Positions 35,670-43,391 of a stretch of 64,000 nt of DNA are shown here, piece after piece. A program made the position numbers and the translations under genes. Source of the DNA: Vibrio panuliri. GTDB lineage: Bacteria > Pseudomonadota > Gammaproteobacteria > Enterobacterales > Vibrionaceae. Each line of letters begins with the position of its first letter. The stretch's first letter is position 1. The notes under the pieces are model-generated. The model saw nothing but the letters and a program-made list of their open reading frames with translations. It did no database searches and was not told the origin of the DNA. The DNA lies in contig NZ_AP019655.1 of NCBI RefSeq assembly GCF_009938205.1, forward strand, positions 1-64,000. Direction: 5' to 3'.

Positions 35670-35677
35670 GGTGCGTT

Positions 35678-37198
35678 ATGGAACAGACGTATTACCTAGG
35701 AATCGATATTGGTACGTATTCCAGCAAAGGTGTGTTGGTTGATACTTATGGAGAGATCATTGCTCAACATTCCATTGCACATGAACTCTCTGTGCCTCAT
35801 GAGGGATTCGCTGAACATGACGCGATGCAGGTTTGGTGGGGGGAGTTTCAAGCGATTTGCCGAGAGTTGATTTCGCTCTCAGGGATTGATGCGGAGCAGA
35901 TCAAAGCGGTGGGGCACAGTGCGATGTCGCCTTGTTTAGTGTGCGCTGATGAGCAGGGCAAGCCTCTGCATGCTGCGATATTGTATGGTATTGATACGCG
36001 GGCAAGCGAACAACAACAACAGATGTATCAGTTGCTTGGTCAAGACAACATCTATCAACTCAGTGGCGGCCTGCTTTCTAGCCAATCCGTTGTTCCCAAA
36101 ATGTTATGGGTTAAGCAGCATATGCCCAAGGTCTGGAACCAAACCCATTATCTGTTTTCTGCTTCGGGTTTTATTACTTACCAATTAACCAATCACTACT
36201 GTTTAGATTGTTATGATGCCATCGCTTACAGTGGCATATACAACTGCCACAGTAATAGTTGGGATCTCGATAGTTGTCAGCGGCTTGGGATAAATAAACC
36301 ACTTCCACAGTTGCATTGGGCGACTGAAATTGTGGGCAAGGTGACAGAAGATGCAGCGCGAGCCACTGGGCTAAAAGTAGGCACGCCAGTGTTAACTGGT
36401 TGTGCTGATGCTGGCGCTGAAGCCTTGTCAGCAGGGGTAATGGCGAACGGTGATACGATGTTGATGTATGGCAGTTCGACATTCTTTATTACCCGTACAC
36501 CTTACCGAATCAGTTCGCCTATATTTTGGAGCAATTGCTTTTTAGAGCCCGATACTTATGTGGTGACTGGTGGTACAGCAACGTGTGGTAGTTTGCTTAC
36601 TTGGTATCTCAATCAGTTTGGCTCCCAAGCTAAACTCGACAGCAAACTCCATCACACTAACCCCCATGCCGAGTTGATGAAAAAGTTTGAGCATTCAGCG
36701 CCCGGTGCAAATGGCTTGATCTGTTTACCGTATTTTTCTGGAGAGCGAACCCCCATTTTAGACAGCGATGCTAAGGGAATGCTGTTTGGGTTGACGCTAG
36801 GTCATACTGATGCGGACATTTATCGCTCAGTTGTCGAAGGGATTGCGATGAGCATCACTCATAATATCCGAGCCTTGGGTTTAGAATGTGAGGTGAAGAG
36901 ATTATTGGCCGTTGGTGGCGGAGTAAATAATCACCATTTATTGCAATCGGTTAGCGACTTTGCTCAAGTCGAACAGTCCGTGAGTGACCGCAGTGTGGGG
37001 GCGAGTTATGGCAACTGCATGATGGCCGCAGTGTGTTGTGGTCAGTTTGAGTGTTTAGATGACGCAGTGAGTCACTGGGTTAAGTTTGAGCAAAACTTTA
37101 AAGCCAACCCACCGATAGTTGAGTTGGAGCGAAATTACGAGATATATCTGCACCTTTATCAAGCCAATCGAGAGTTGATGCATGGCCTAAGTAGTTGA
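35678..37198 (+). CDS. FGGY-family carbohydrate kinase
   Basis: A 506-residue sugar kinase with the ATPase-fold phosphate 1 motif YYLGIDIGTYSSKGVLVD, GFAEHDAMQVWW, a central GCADAGAEALSAG and C-terminal adenosine motif VKRLLAVGGGVNNHHLLQ. It resembles xylulokinases but could equally act on another sugar, tetritol or AI-2-like compound. ATG 35678 follows GAGGTG. It presumably phosphorylates the imported substrate before the BtpA-type protein acts. Confidence 0.93.
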   Translation: MEQTYYLGIDIGTYSSKGVLVDTYGEIIAQHSIAHELSVPHEGFAEHDAMQVWWGEFQAICRELISLSGIDAEQIKAVGHSAMSPCLVCADEQGKPLHAAILYGIDTRASEQQQQMYQLLGQDNIYQLSGGLLSSQSVVPKMLWVKQHMPKVWNQTHYLFSASGFITYQLTNHYCLDCYDAIAYSGIYNCHSNSWDLDSCQRLGINKPLPQLHWATEIVGKVTEDAARATGLKVGTPVLTGCADAGAEALSAGVMANGDTMLMYGSSTFFITRTPYRISSPIFWSNCFLEPDTYVVTGGTATCGSLLTWYLNQFGSQAKLDSKLHHTNPHAELMKKFEHSAPGANGLICLPYFSGERTPILDSDAKGMLFGLTLGHTDADIYRSVVEGIAMSITHNIRALGLECEVKRLLAVGGGVNNHHLLQSVSDFAQVEQSVSDRSVGASYGNCMMAAVCCGQFECLDDAVSHWVKFEQNFKANPPIVELERNYEIYLHLYQANRELMHGLSS

Positions 37199-37211
37199 TG
37201 AGGAATGAGGT

Positions 37212-37967
37212 ATGGCAGTGGAAAGACGACAGTTTATGCTCGACTATGTGTGGAAGCATGGCGAGCTTTTGACTAATCAGGCTATGGAGCTTTTTTCGGC
37301 ATCTGCGCCAACTATTCGCCGCGACTTCAATAAGCTTGTTCAAAGTCATCCTGCACTGACGCGCACCCATGGTGGGATACATATAAGGATTCAAGATACC
37401 GATAAAGAGTTTGAGTTTGATATAAAACAGAACTTAAATACTCAATCAAAACAAGAGATTGCAGCCAAAGCTTGCCGACTTATTCAGCCGCATGATTGCA
37501 TTTTTCTTGATTCAGGTTCGACATGCTTTGAGTTAGCCAAATATTTGCGCTCTATCCCGCTTACGGTTGTTACCACTGATGTCAAAATTGCTGACTTACT
37601 TGGGGGCGCACGAGATATTGACCTCTACATCGTGGGTGGAAAAGTGCGCACGGGGTTCTTTTCCATTGGGGATACGATGGCCTGCGATATGCTCCAACAG
37701 TTCTCTGCCACGTTAGGTTTTATGTCATGTGATGCGGTATCTCTCGACGCTGGTGTCACTAACTCCTCGATGTTCGAAGTGAGCGTCAAGCGCGCTTTAA
37801 TGAAGCAGAGTAAAGCGGTGTGTATGTTGGTTGATGAGCAGAAGTTGGAAACGACTGCTCCGTATGCGGTGGCGTCACTGTCGGTAATTAAGTATTTGGT
37901 CACGACCTCAAACGCAGATGTAGATTTGCTTAACAAGTACCGAGCACGTGGTATTGAAGTGCTTTAG
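37212..37967 (+). CDS. DeoR-family transcriptional regulator
   Basis: A 251-residue regulator: N-terminal DeoR helix-turn-helix (RRQFMLDYVWKHGELLTNQA ... APTIRRDFNKLV) and a sugar-phosphate sensor domain with FLDSGSTCFELAKYL and the C-terminal DEQKLE. Such proteins repress a sugar operon until a phosphorylated intermediate binds. It is the last gene of the unit, 13 bp after the kinase, so it probably controls the operon by binding upstream of the BtpA gene. Confidence 0.92.
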   Translation: MAVERRQFMLDYVWKHGELLTNQAMELFSASAPTIRRDFNKLVQSHPALTRTHGGIHIRIQDTDKEFEFDIKQNLNTQSKQEIAAKACRLIQPHDCIFLDSGSTCFELAKYLRSIPLTVVTTDVKIADLLGGARDIDLYIVGGKVRTGFFSIGDTMACDMLQQFSATLGFMSCDAVSLDAGVTNSSMFEVSVKRALMKQSKAVCMLVDEQKLETTAPYAVASLSVIKYLVTTSNADVDLLNKYRARGIEVL

Positions 37968-37982
37968 CTCGAGCTTAACAAG

Positions 37983-38876
37983 CTACTCAATACGGGTTTG
38001 GGCTTGACTCAAGAGTTGATGATAAAACGCTAGCGCGGCTGGACCGGTGTTAACACCTTTAGGCAGAGTGATATGCAAGGCGACTTGATAGCGCTCTGAA
38101 TGCTCAATATTGACCTGCTTAATTTGGGTGTTGGTTGCGGGCTTTACCATATGAAGCGGTATGCGGCAATAGCCAACGCCTTGTTCCACCGCACGCAGTG
38201 CATGATCGAAGTTGTCTACGGTAATGCGTTGTCTTGACTTTAACCAACCCACATCTCGCTTTGTATTGGCATCTTCGCCTAAATCTCGCACCACAATTTG
38301 ACACGTCGTTGCAAAATCAGCGAGACGTAAGTTCTCTTTGCTTGCTAAAGGGTGGTTGTGGGCAATGACGGGAACCATGGTGGTCGTGCCAAACGCTTCT
38401 GCGGGGTAGTTGGTGATTGGTAAGTTAATAATCGCAATATCCGCCAGCTCATTCACCACCATGTCGGTGGTTTTACTCAGTGACGTTTCAACAACTTGGA
38501 TAGAGGTTGCGCTGTTGTCTGCAAGGAACGTTGCCATTGGTTGATACAACCAACTAGGGTCACATAAATGGTCAATCGAAACGGTGATTTGCGATTCGAC
38601 GCCACTGCTGAGTTGTTTACTGATCATCTCAAGCTCATGGGCTTGTTCAAGCATTGAGTCGGCTCGACGGAGCAAAGTTTTGCCATGCTCAGTCAGCACC
38701 GCTCGACGCCCTTCAACCGCCAATAACTCAACGCCGAGTTGCTGCTCAAGTTTCCTCACTGAATAAATCAACGTGGTATGGCTTTTGTTTAACGCCTGTG
38801 CCGCAGCTTGAATGCTACCCGCTTGTTCGATGTGGTGCAGTGTTTGCCACTGCTCAAGAGTTGTTTTTAAGCGCAT
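37983..38876 (-). CDS. LysR-family transcriptional regulator
   Basis: A 297-residue regulator with the N-terminal helix-turn-helix (LHHIEQAGSIQAAAQALNKS ... LIYSVRKLEQQLGVELLAVE) and an effector domain. It is divergent from the YdhR-like monooxygenase gene 126 bp away and probably regulates it. It is convergent with the DeoR gene, with only 15 bp between the stops and no clear terminator. Confidence 0.92.
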   Translation of the reverse strand: MRLKTTLEQWQTLHHIEQAGSIQAAAQALNKSHTTLIYSVRKLEQQLGVELLAVEGRRAVLTEHGKTLLRRADSMLEQAHELEMISKQLSSGVESQITVSIDHLCDPSWLYQPMATFLADNSATSIQVVETSLSKTTDMVVNELADIAIINLPITNYPAEAFGTTTMVPVIAHNHPLASKENLRLADFATTCQIVVRDLGEDANTKRDVGWLKSRQRITVDNFDHALRAVEQGVGYCRIPLHMVKPATNTQIKQVNIEHSERYQVALHITLPKGVNTGPAALAFYHQLLSQAQTRIE

Positions 38877-39005
38877 TGGTCAAATTTTTAGACAGTTAAT
38901 GGCAAAATTATGAACTTTTTTGTCGAAAATATAAAGGTAATAATCACTACATCAACCGAGATGAGCAACTGAATAGCAGTTTGATACCAGTGAGGAGTAA
39001 GCGTG

Positions 39006-39311
39006 ATGAAGAAGTTATTACAAGTTGATTTTGATTTTCAGGGACCTTTTGGTCAGGAAATGGTGCAAGCGATGACAGGCTTAGCGGAGTCGATCAATCA
39101 AGAGCCGGGTTTGATTTGGAAAATTTGGACGCAAAGCGAGAAAGATCAATTAGGGGGCGGTGTTTACCTGTTTGCTGATGAAGCCAGTGCCCAAGCTTAC
39201 TTGGCGATGCACAGTGAGCGACTCACTCAGATGGGAATTCAAAATATACGTGGAGTGATTTTTGATATTAATCATGCACTTAGTGAAATAAACCACGCAC
39301 CAATTGCTTAA
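39006..39311 (+). CDS. YdhR-like small monooxygenase
   Basis: A 101-residue protein of the dimeric alpha-beta barrel fold, very like E. coli YdhR: DFQGPFGQEMVQAMTGLAES, INQEPGLIWKIWTQSEKDQ, GGGVYLFADEASAQAYLAMH. Members are putative cofactor-free monooxygenases or quinone-linked enzymes. ATG 39006 with GAGGAG 8 bp upstream is preferred to the GTG at 39003. It is followed by a small membrane protein gene and preceded by a divergent LysR regulator, a usual setting for stress or detoxification genes. Confidence 0.9.
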   Translation: MKKLLQVDFDFQGPFGQEMVQAMTGLAESINQEPGLIWKIWTQSEKDQLGGGVYLFADEASAQAYLAMHSERLTQMGIQNIRGVIFDINHALSEINHAPIA

Positions 39312-39335
39312 TGCCACCGTTTTAGAGATAGACCA

Positions 39336-39707
39336 ATGAACAATAAAACCTTTCTGACCGTGCATAGTGTTATTTATACATTGTTTGCTTTTGCGCTGTT
39401 CTTTGTACCTGCACTGATGTGGCCAATGTACGGTGTTGAGATCAATGATCGCTATGCCTACTTTCTCTCGCAACACACGTCGATTTTTTTGGGGGCGATA
39501 GCGGCAGTAAGCTGGCTAATGCGTGAGATTGAATCGGGTAAAGCGATGACTCAGTTGCTCAAAGCACTGCTGATTGGCAATGTCTTGGGCGCGATAATTA
39601 CAGCTTATGCAGGCGTTACAGGTGTGTTTGTTGGCTTTGGTTGGAGCGATCCAGCTTTCTTTACCCTACTTAGCGTGCTGAGTTGGTTGCAACTGAAAAA
39701 GCAGTAA
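39336..39707 (+). CDS. Small four-helix membrane protein, unknown
   Basis: A 123-residue inner-membrane protein with four hydrophobic segments (about 7-27, 43-62, 73-95, 100-119) and a conserved-looking FFVPALMWPMYGVEINDRYA loop. I do not recognise the family with certainty. It is 24 bp after the YdhR-like gene and ends before a terminator, so the two form an operon. Confidence 0.8.
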   Translation: MNNKTFLTVHSVIYTLFAFALFFVPALMWPMYGVEINDRYAYFLSQHTSIFLGAIAAVSWLMREIESGKAMTQLLKALLIGNVLGAIITAYAGVTGVFVGFGWSDPAFFTLLSVLSWLQLKKQ

Positions 39708-39740
39708 CACGCCATTAGTTATCTAAGAGTTGTTTCGCTA

Positions 39741-39764
39741 AAGCCTCAAATATGAGGCTTTTTT
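39741..39764 (+). terminator. Terminator after the small membrane protein gene
   Basis: Stem AAGCCTCA / TGAGGCTT with an AATA loop and T tract. Confidence 0.8.
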
Positions 39765-39816
39765 GCTGTTTGTCAGAGCGCCAAGTTTGAATGACTGATG
39801 TTGGATAGTAGGTGAT

Positions 39817-39828
39817 ATTGTCGACAGT
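39817..39828. promoter_or_regulatory. Distal copy of the prp operator
   Basis: ATTGTCGACAGT differs by one base from the two perfect palindromes at 40149 and 40168. It lies 330 bp further upstream, so it might be an auxiliary site for looping or a relic. Confidence 0.35.
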
Positions 39829-39989
39829 CATCATTTGCAGACGACAGTTACAACGCGTGACTGTTAAACAAGTCAATTTTATTCTCACCCATCAATAGGT
39901 GACTCAGAGATAGTCATCGAGCCAAGCGTTAACTCCTAGGTAGTTTAGGCGTAAATTGAGCACTCAATATAATCTGTAACTCCCTATCT

Positions 39990-40075
39990 AATAAGGCTCT
40001 GTTGCTAAAAAAGCCAACACGGCGATTGATGGCGCTTTGCCATTAAGCCCGGCATTACTTACAGTCTAAAATTGC
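39990..40075 (+). pseudogene. Possible insertion-sequence remnant
   Basis: The segment starts with AAGGCTCTGTTGCTAAA, which looks like the terminal repeat of IS5/IS903-type elements, and then has a short frame reading NTAIDGALPLSPALLTV, in the style of a transposase fragment. No partner repeat is visible. Weak evidence. Confidence 0.2.
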
Positions 40076-40148
40076 ACTTGAGAGCGGCATCATTGCTTAG
40101 ATTCGCGGCTCAATCTTACTCACTGACCGATACTATACCTTAGTCTAA

Positions 40149-40179
40149 ATTGTCGACAATTTGCTTGATTGTCGACAAT
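40149..40179. promoter_or_regulatory. Tandem palindromic operators of the prp regulator
   Basis: Two perfect 12-bp palindromes ATTGTCGACAAT at 40149-40160 and 40168-40179, 19 bp apart centre to centre, lie 90-120 bp upstream of the GntR gene. They have the size and symmetry of GntR/FadR-type operators and probably bind the adjacent regulator. Confidence 0.7.
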
Positions 40180-40268
40180 GTTGTGTACTATTTTGTAATC
40201 AAGTTAAATAAATGTTGATTTTTGTTTGCGTATTTCGCGGGCGGCGTCAACAACAAAGAGTCTTGAGT

Positions 40269-40988
40269 ATGAATAGTGAGTTAAATCCTGAGTTAATGAA
40301 CAAGCTCAGTGACAGGGAAAATACCAAGTCTATCACGCTGACCGAAGTGTTAGTGGAAGCGATCATCAGTGGTGAGTTGCCTTCTGGCAGTAAGATTTCC
40401 GAGCCCGAACTCGCCAAGCGCTATCAAGTGAGCCGAGGTCCGCTGCGTGAAGCAATGATGCGCTTAGAGGGGCTAGGCTTAATTGAGCGTATCGCTCATG
40501 TCGGCGCTAGAGTGATCGCTTTATCACCGGAAAAGCTGGTTGAGTTATACGCGGTGCGTGAAGCGCTCGAAGGTATGGCGGCGCGTTTGGCTGCTCGACA
40601 TATCCGCCAAGAAGAAATCTTAGGCTTAGAACTGCTATTGGCAAAACATTCTGCGCATATTGATGAGGTCGAGGGTGCTTCTTACTTTCATCAAGAAGGG
40701 GATTTCGATTTTCACTATCGCATCATCAAAGCGAGTCGCAATAACAAACTCATCGCGCTGCTCTGTGATGAGCTGTACCACTTGTTGCGCATGTATCGCT
40801 ATCAATCTCCCCGTGCTCAATCTCGCCCTAAAGAGGCGTTAGACGAACATAAATTCATCCTTCAAGCGATTCGTAATCGTGATGAAGAGTTGGCAGAAAT
40901 GCTGATGCGGCGCCATATCTCCGGCAGTCGCAAACTGATCGAACAACAAATTTCTCTTGCTGAAAATGATAAGGATACCAACCCATGA
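40269..40988 (+). CDS. GntR-family regulator of the methylcitrate operon
   Basis: A 239-residue FadR-type regulator: winged helix ([20 protein letters not shown] ... [20 protein letters not shown]) and an all-helical FCD domain with His and Asp residues for metal-linked ligand binding ([16 protein letters not shown]). Vibrio and related bacteria use a GntR regulator for prp genes instead of enterobacterial PrpR. The start at 40269 is preferred; a frame opens at 40212. The gene overlaps prpB by 4 bp (ATGA), so it is autoregulated with the operon. Confidence 0.9.
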   Translation: MNSELNPELMNKLSDRENTKSITLTEVLVEAIISGELPSGSKISEPELAKRYQVSRGPLREAMMRLEGLGLIERIAHVGARVIALSPEKLVELYAVREALEGMAARLAARHIRQEEILGLELLLAKHSAHIDEVEGASYFHQEGDFDFHYRIIKASRNNKLIALLCDELYHLLRMYRYQSPRAQSRPKEALDEHKFILQAIRNRDEELAEMLMRRHISGSRKLIEQQISLAENDKDTNP

Positions 40989-41881
40989 ACTTATCCCCCG
41001 GAGCGAAGTTTCGACTCGCTGTCGAACAAAATGATCCCCTGCAAATTGTCGGAACCGTCAATCCATATTGCGCCATGATGGCGAAAAATGTTGGGCATCA
41101 AGCCATTTACCTATCAGGTGGTGGTATTGCCAATGCTTCTTATGGTTTGCCGGACTTAGGGATTACGACCCTCAATGATGTGCTGGTGGATGTAGAGCGA
41201 ATCACCAATGCCTGTGATTTGCCGCTGTTGGTTGATATCGATACAGGATTTGGCGGTGCATTTAATATTGCCCGCACGATTAAAGCGATGGAAAAAGCCG
41301 GTGCTGCCGCGGTGCACCTTGAAGATCAAGTCGCGCAGAAGCGTTGTGGTCATCGTCCAAACAAAGCCATTGTGAGCCAACAAGAAATGGTTGACCGCGT
41401 CAAGGCTGCGGTGGATGCACGCAACAATGATGACTTTGTCATCATGGCTCGCACTGATGCGCTTGCGGTTGAGGGCATGGACAGTGCTATTGAGCGTGCG
41501 ATTGCCTGTGTGCAAGCGGGCGCTGACATGATCTTCCCTGAAGCGATGAACGAGCTGGGTCAATACGTGCAGTTTTCTGATGCGCTTGCACAAGCAACCG
41601 GTAAGCATGTCCCCATTCTTGCCAATATTACTGAGTTTGGCCAAACGCCTCTTTATGGGTGTGATGAACTCGCTCAGTCCAAGGTTGACATGGTGCTGTA
41701 CCCACTGAGTGCATTTCGAGCGATGAATAAGGCGGCAGAAAATGTCTATCAACATCTGCTGCAAGAAGGTAATCAGGAAGCACTAATTGGGGCGATGCAA
41801 ACTCGCAACGAATTGTATGCTCACCTTAATTACCACGACTACGAAGATAAGCTCGATAAGCTTTTCTCCGAGGGTAACTAG
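40985..41881 (+). CDS. prpB: 2-Methylisocitrate lyase PrpB
   Basis: A 298-residue enzyme that splits 2-methylisocitrate into pyruvate and succinate, the last step of the methylcitrate cycle for propionate. It has the PEP mutase/isocitrate lyase family segments [20 protein letters not shown] and [20 protein letters not shown], the latter with the catalytic Cys in KRCGH. Coupled to the regulator gene by a 4-bp overlap; 179 bp separate it from prpC. Confidence 0.96.
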   Translation: MNLSPGAKFRLAVEQNDPLQIVGTVNPYCAMMAKNVGHQAIYLSGGGIANASYGLPDLGITTLNDVLVDVERITNACDLPLLVDIDTGFGGAFNIARTIKAMEKAGAAAVHLEDQVAQKRCGHRPNKAIVSQQEMVDRVKAAVDARNNDDFVIMARTDALAVEGMDSAIERAIACVQAGADMIFPEAMNELGQYVQFSDALAQATGKHVPILANITEFGQTPLYGCDELAQSKVDMVLYPLSAFRAMNKAAENVYQHLLQEGNQEALIGAMQTRNELYAHLNYHDYEDKLDKLFSEGN

Positions 41882-42060
41882 TCGACGCTGGCTAGGTTAA
41901 ACCTTTATCTCAAGTGGTTTAGATATAACTGGGACGCCCAAGAAACATACTCATTATCCAATAACGTGAAACCGTCTGACTTAAATAATAACAGCGATAA
42001 CCTGACCGAGTAGTTGTATTACCCAGCAGGAAGGAAAGTCAGACAGAAAAGGAGTTCAAC

Positions 42061-43188
42061 ATGCCTACTAAAGAAATAGGCGGCGCAGGTCTACGAGGCC
42101 AAAGCGCTGGTAGCACGGCACTATGCACTGTCGGTAAATCGGGGACAGGTCTAACATATCGTGGTTACGATATTACTGACCTAGCAAACAATGCTCAATT
42201 TGAGGAGGTGGCACATCTTTTGTTACGCGGTCACTTGCCCAATCAGCAGCAGTTAGATACTTACAAGACCCATCTGCTAAGTTTGCGTGGTTTACCGCAA
42301 GCGCTTAAACATGCGTTAGAGCTTATCCCTGCCGACGCGCACCCGATGGATGTAATGCGCACAGGGTGTTCAGTCCTCGGTAATCTTGAACAAGAGAAAG
42401 ATTTCTCAGAGCAGCTTGATGCAACCGAGCGTTTGTTGGCGCTATTCCCCGCGATGATCTGTTACTGGTATCGCTTTAGTCATGACGGTGTGCGCGTTGA
42501 TACCGAAGACCAATCTCAAGACTCTATCGGTGGTTACTTCTTGAAGTTACTGACAGATAGAGAACCAAGTGAGCTGCACAAACAAGTGATGCACTGTTCA
42601 CTGATCCTCTACGCAGAGCACGAGTTTAATGCTTCTACCTTTGCTGCGCGTGTTTGTGCTTCAACCCTCTCTGATTTGCATTCTTGTATTACCGGAGCAA
42701 TTGGCACTTTGCGTGGGCCTTTGCACGGTGGTGCGAATGAAGCGGCGATGGAGATGATTGAAAACTGGCAAACACCAGATGAAGCTGAAGAGAATATTCT
42801 GCGTATGCTGGAAAACAAAGACAAAATTATGGGCTTTGGTCATGCCATCTACCGTGAAAGCGACCCGCGAAATGCACTAATTAAGCGTTGGTCAAAAGCG
42901 CTTTCTGAGGGCGTTGGGGATACTCATCTTTATGCGGTTTCCGAACGCGTAGAGGCGGTGATGAAGCGCGAAAAAGGTCTGTTTTGTAATGCGGATTTCT
43001 TCCATGCTTCTGCATACCATTTTATGGATATTCCTACCAAATTATTCACCCCGATTTTTGTGATGAGTCGTTTAACAGGTTGGGCTGCGCATGTGTACGA
43101 GCAGCGTGAAAACAACCGCATTATTCGTCCTAGTGCGGATTATACCGGACCTGAGCATCAAGAATGGGTGCCAATCGAGCAGCGTTAA
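42061..43188 (+). CDS. prpC: 2-Methylcitrate synthase PrpC
   Basis: A 375-residue enzyme of the citrate synthase family that condenses propionyl-CoA with oxaloacetate. Catalytic segments are GPLHGGANEAAMEMIENW and GFGHAIYRESDPRN; the start AGLRGQSAGSTALCTVGKSG is typical of methylcitrate synthases. AAAGGAG precedes the ATG. A stem AAGCCTCT / AGAGGCTT at 43294-43329 lies between it and acnD and could tune message stability. Confidence 0.96.
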   Translation: MPTKEIGGAGLRGQSAGSTALCTVGKSGTGLTYRGYDITDLANNAQFEEVAHLLLRGHLPNQQQLDTYKTHLLSLRGLPQALKHALELIPADAHPMDVMRTGCSVLGNLEQEKDFSEQLDATERLLALFPAMICYWYRFSHDGVRVDTEDQSQDSIGGYFLKLLTDREPSELHKQVMHCSLILYAEHEFNASTFAARVCASTLSDLHSCITGAIGTLRGPLHGGANEAAMEMIENWQTPDEAEENILRMLENKDKIMGFGHAIYRESDPRNALIKRWSKALSEGVGDTHLYAVSERVEAVMKREKGLFCNADFFHASAYHFMDIPTKLFTPIFVMSRLTGWAAHVYEQRENNRIIRPSADYTGPEHQEWVPIEQR

Positions 43189-43391
43189 AAGTACCGATTG
43201 GTCTTTGCCGCTGGCAATGATTTTGAAGATTGGAGTAACTCGAACCACGAGTGCCAGTTGTAGAGTTTGGATCAACAGCGCGAAAACCCCGTTAAGCCTC
43301 TGCGTATAGTGAGTGATGCAAAGAGGCTTATCAGAGCGTTAAAGACCTTACGGTGCTACGTGGAAAGAGTATTAAAACTGGAAGTAACCCT

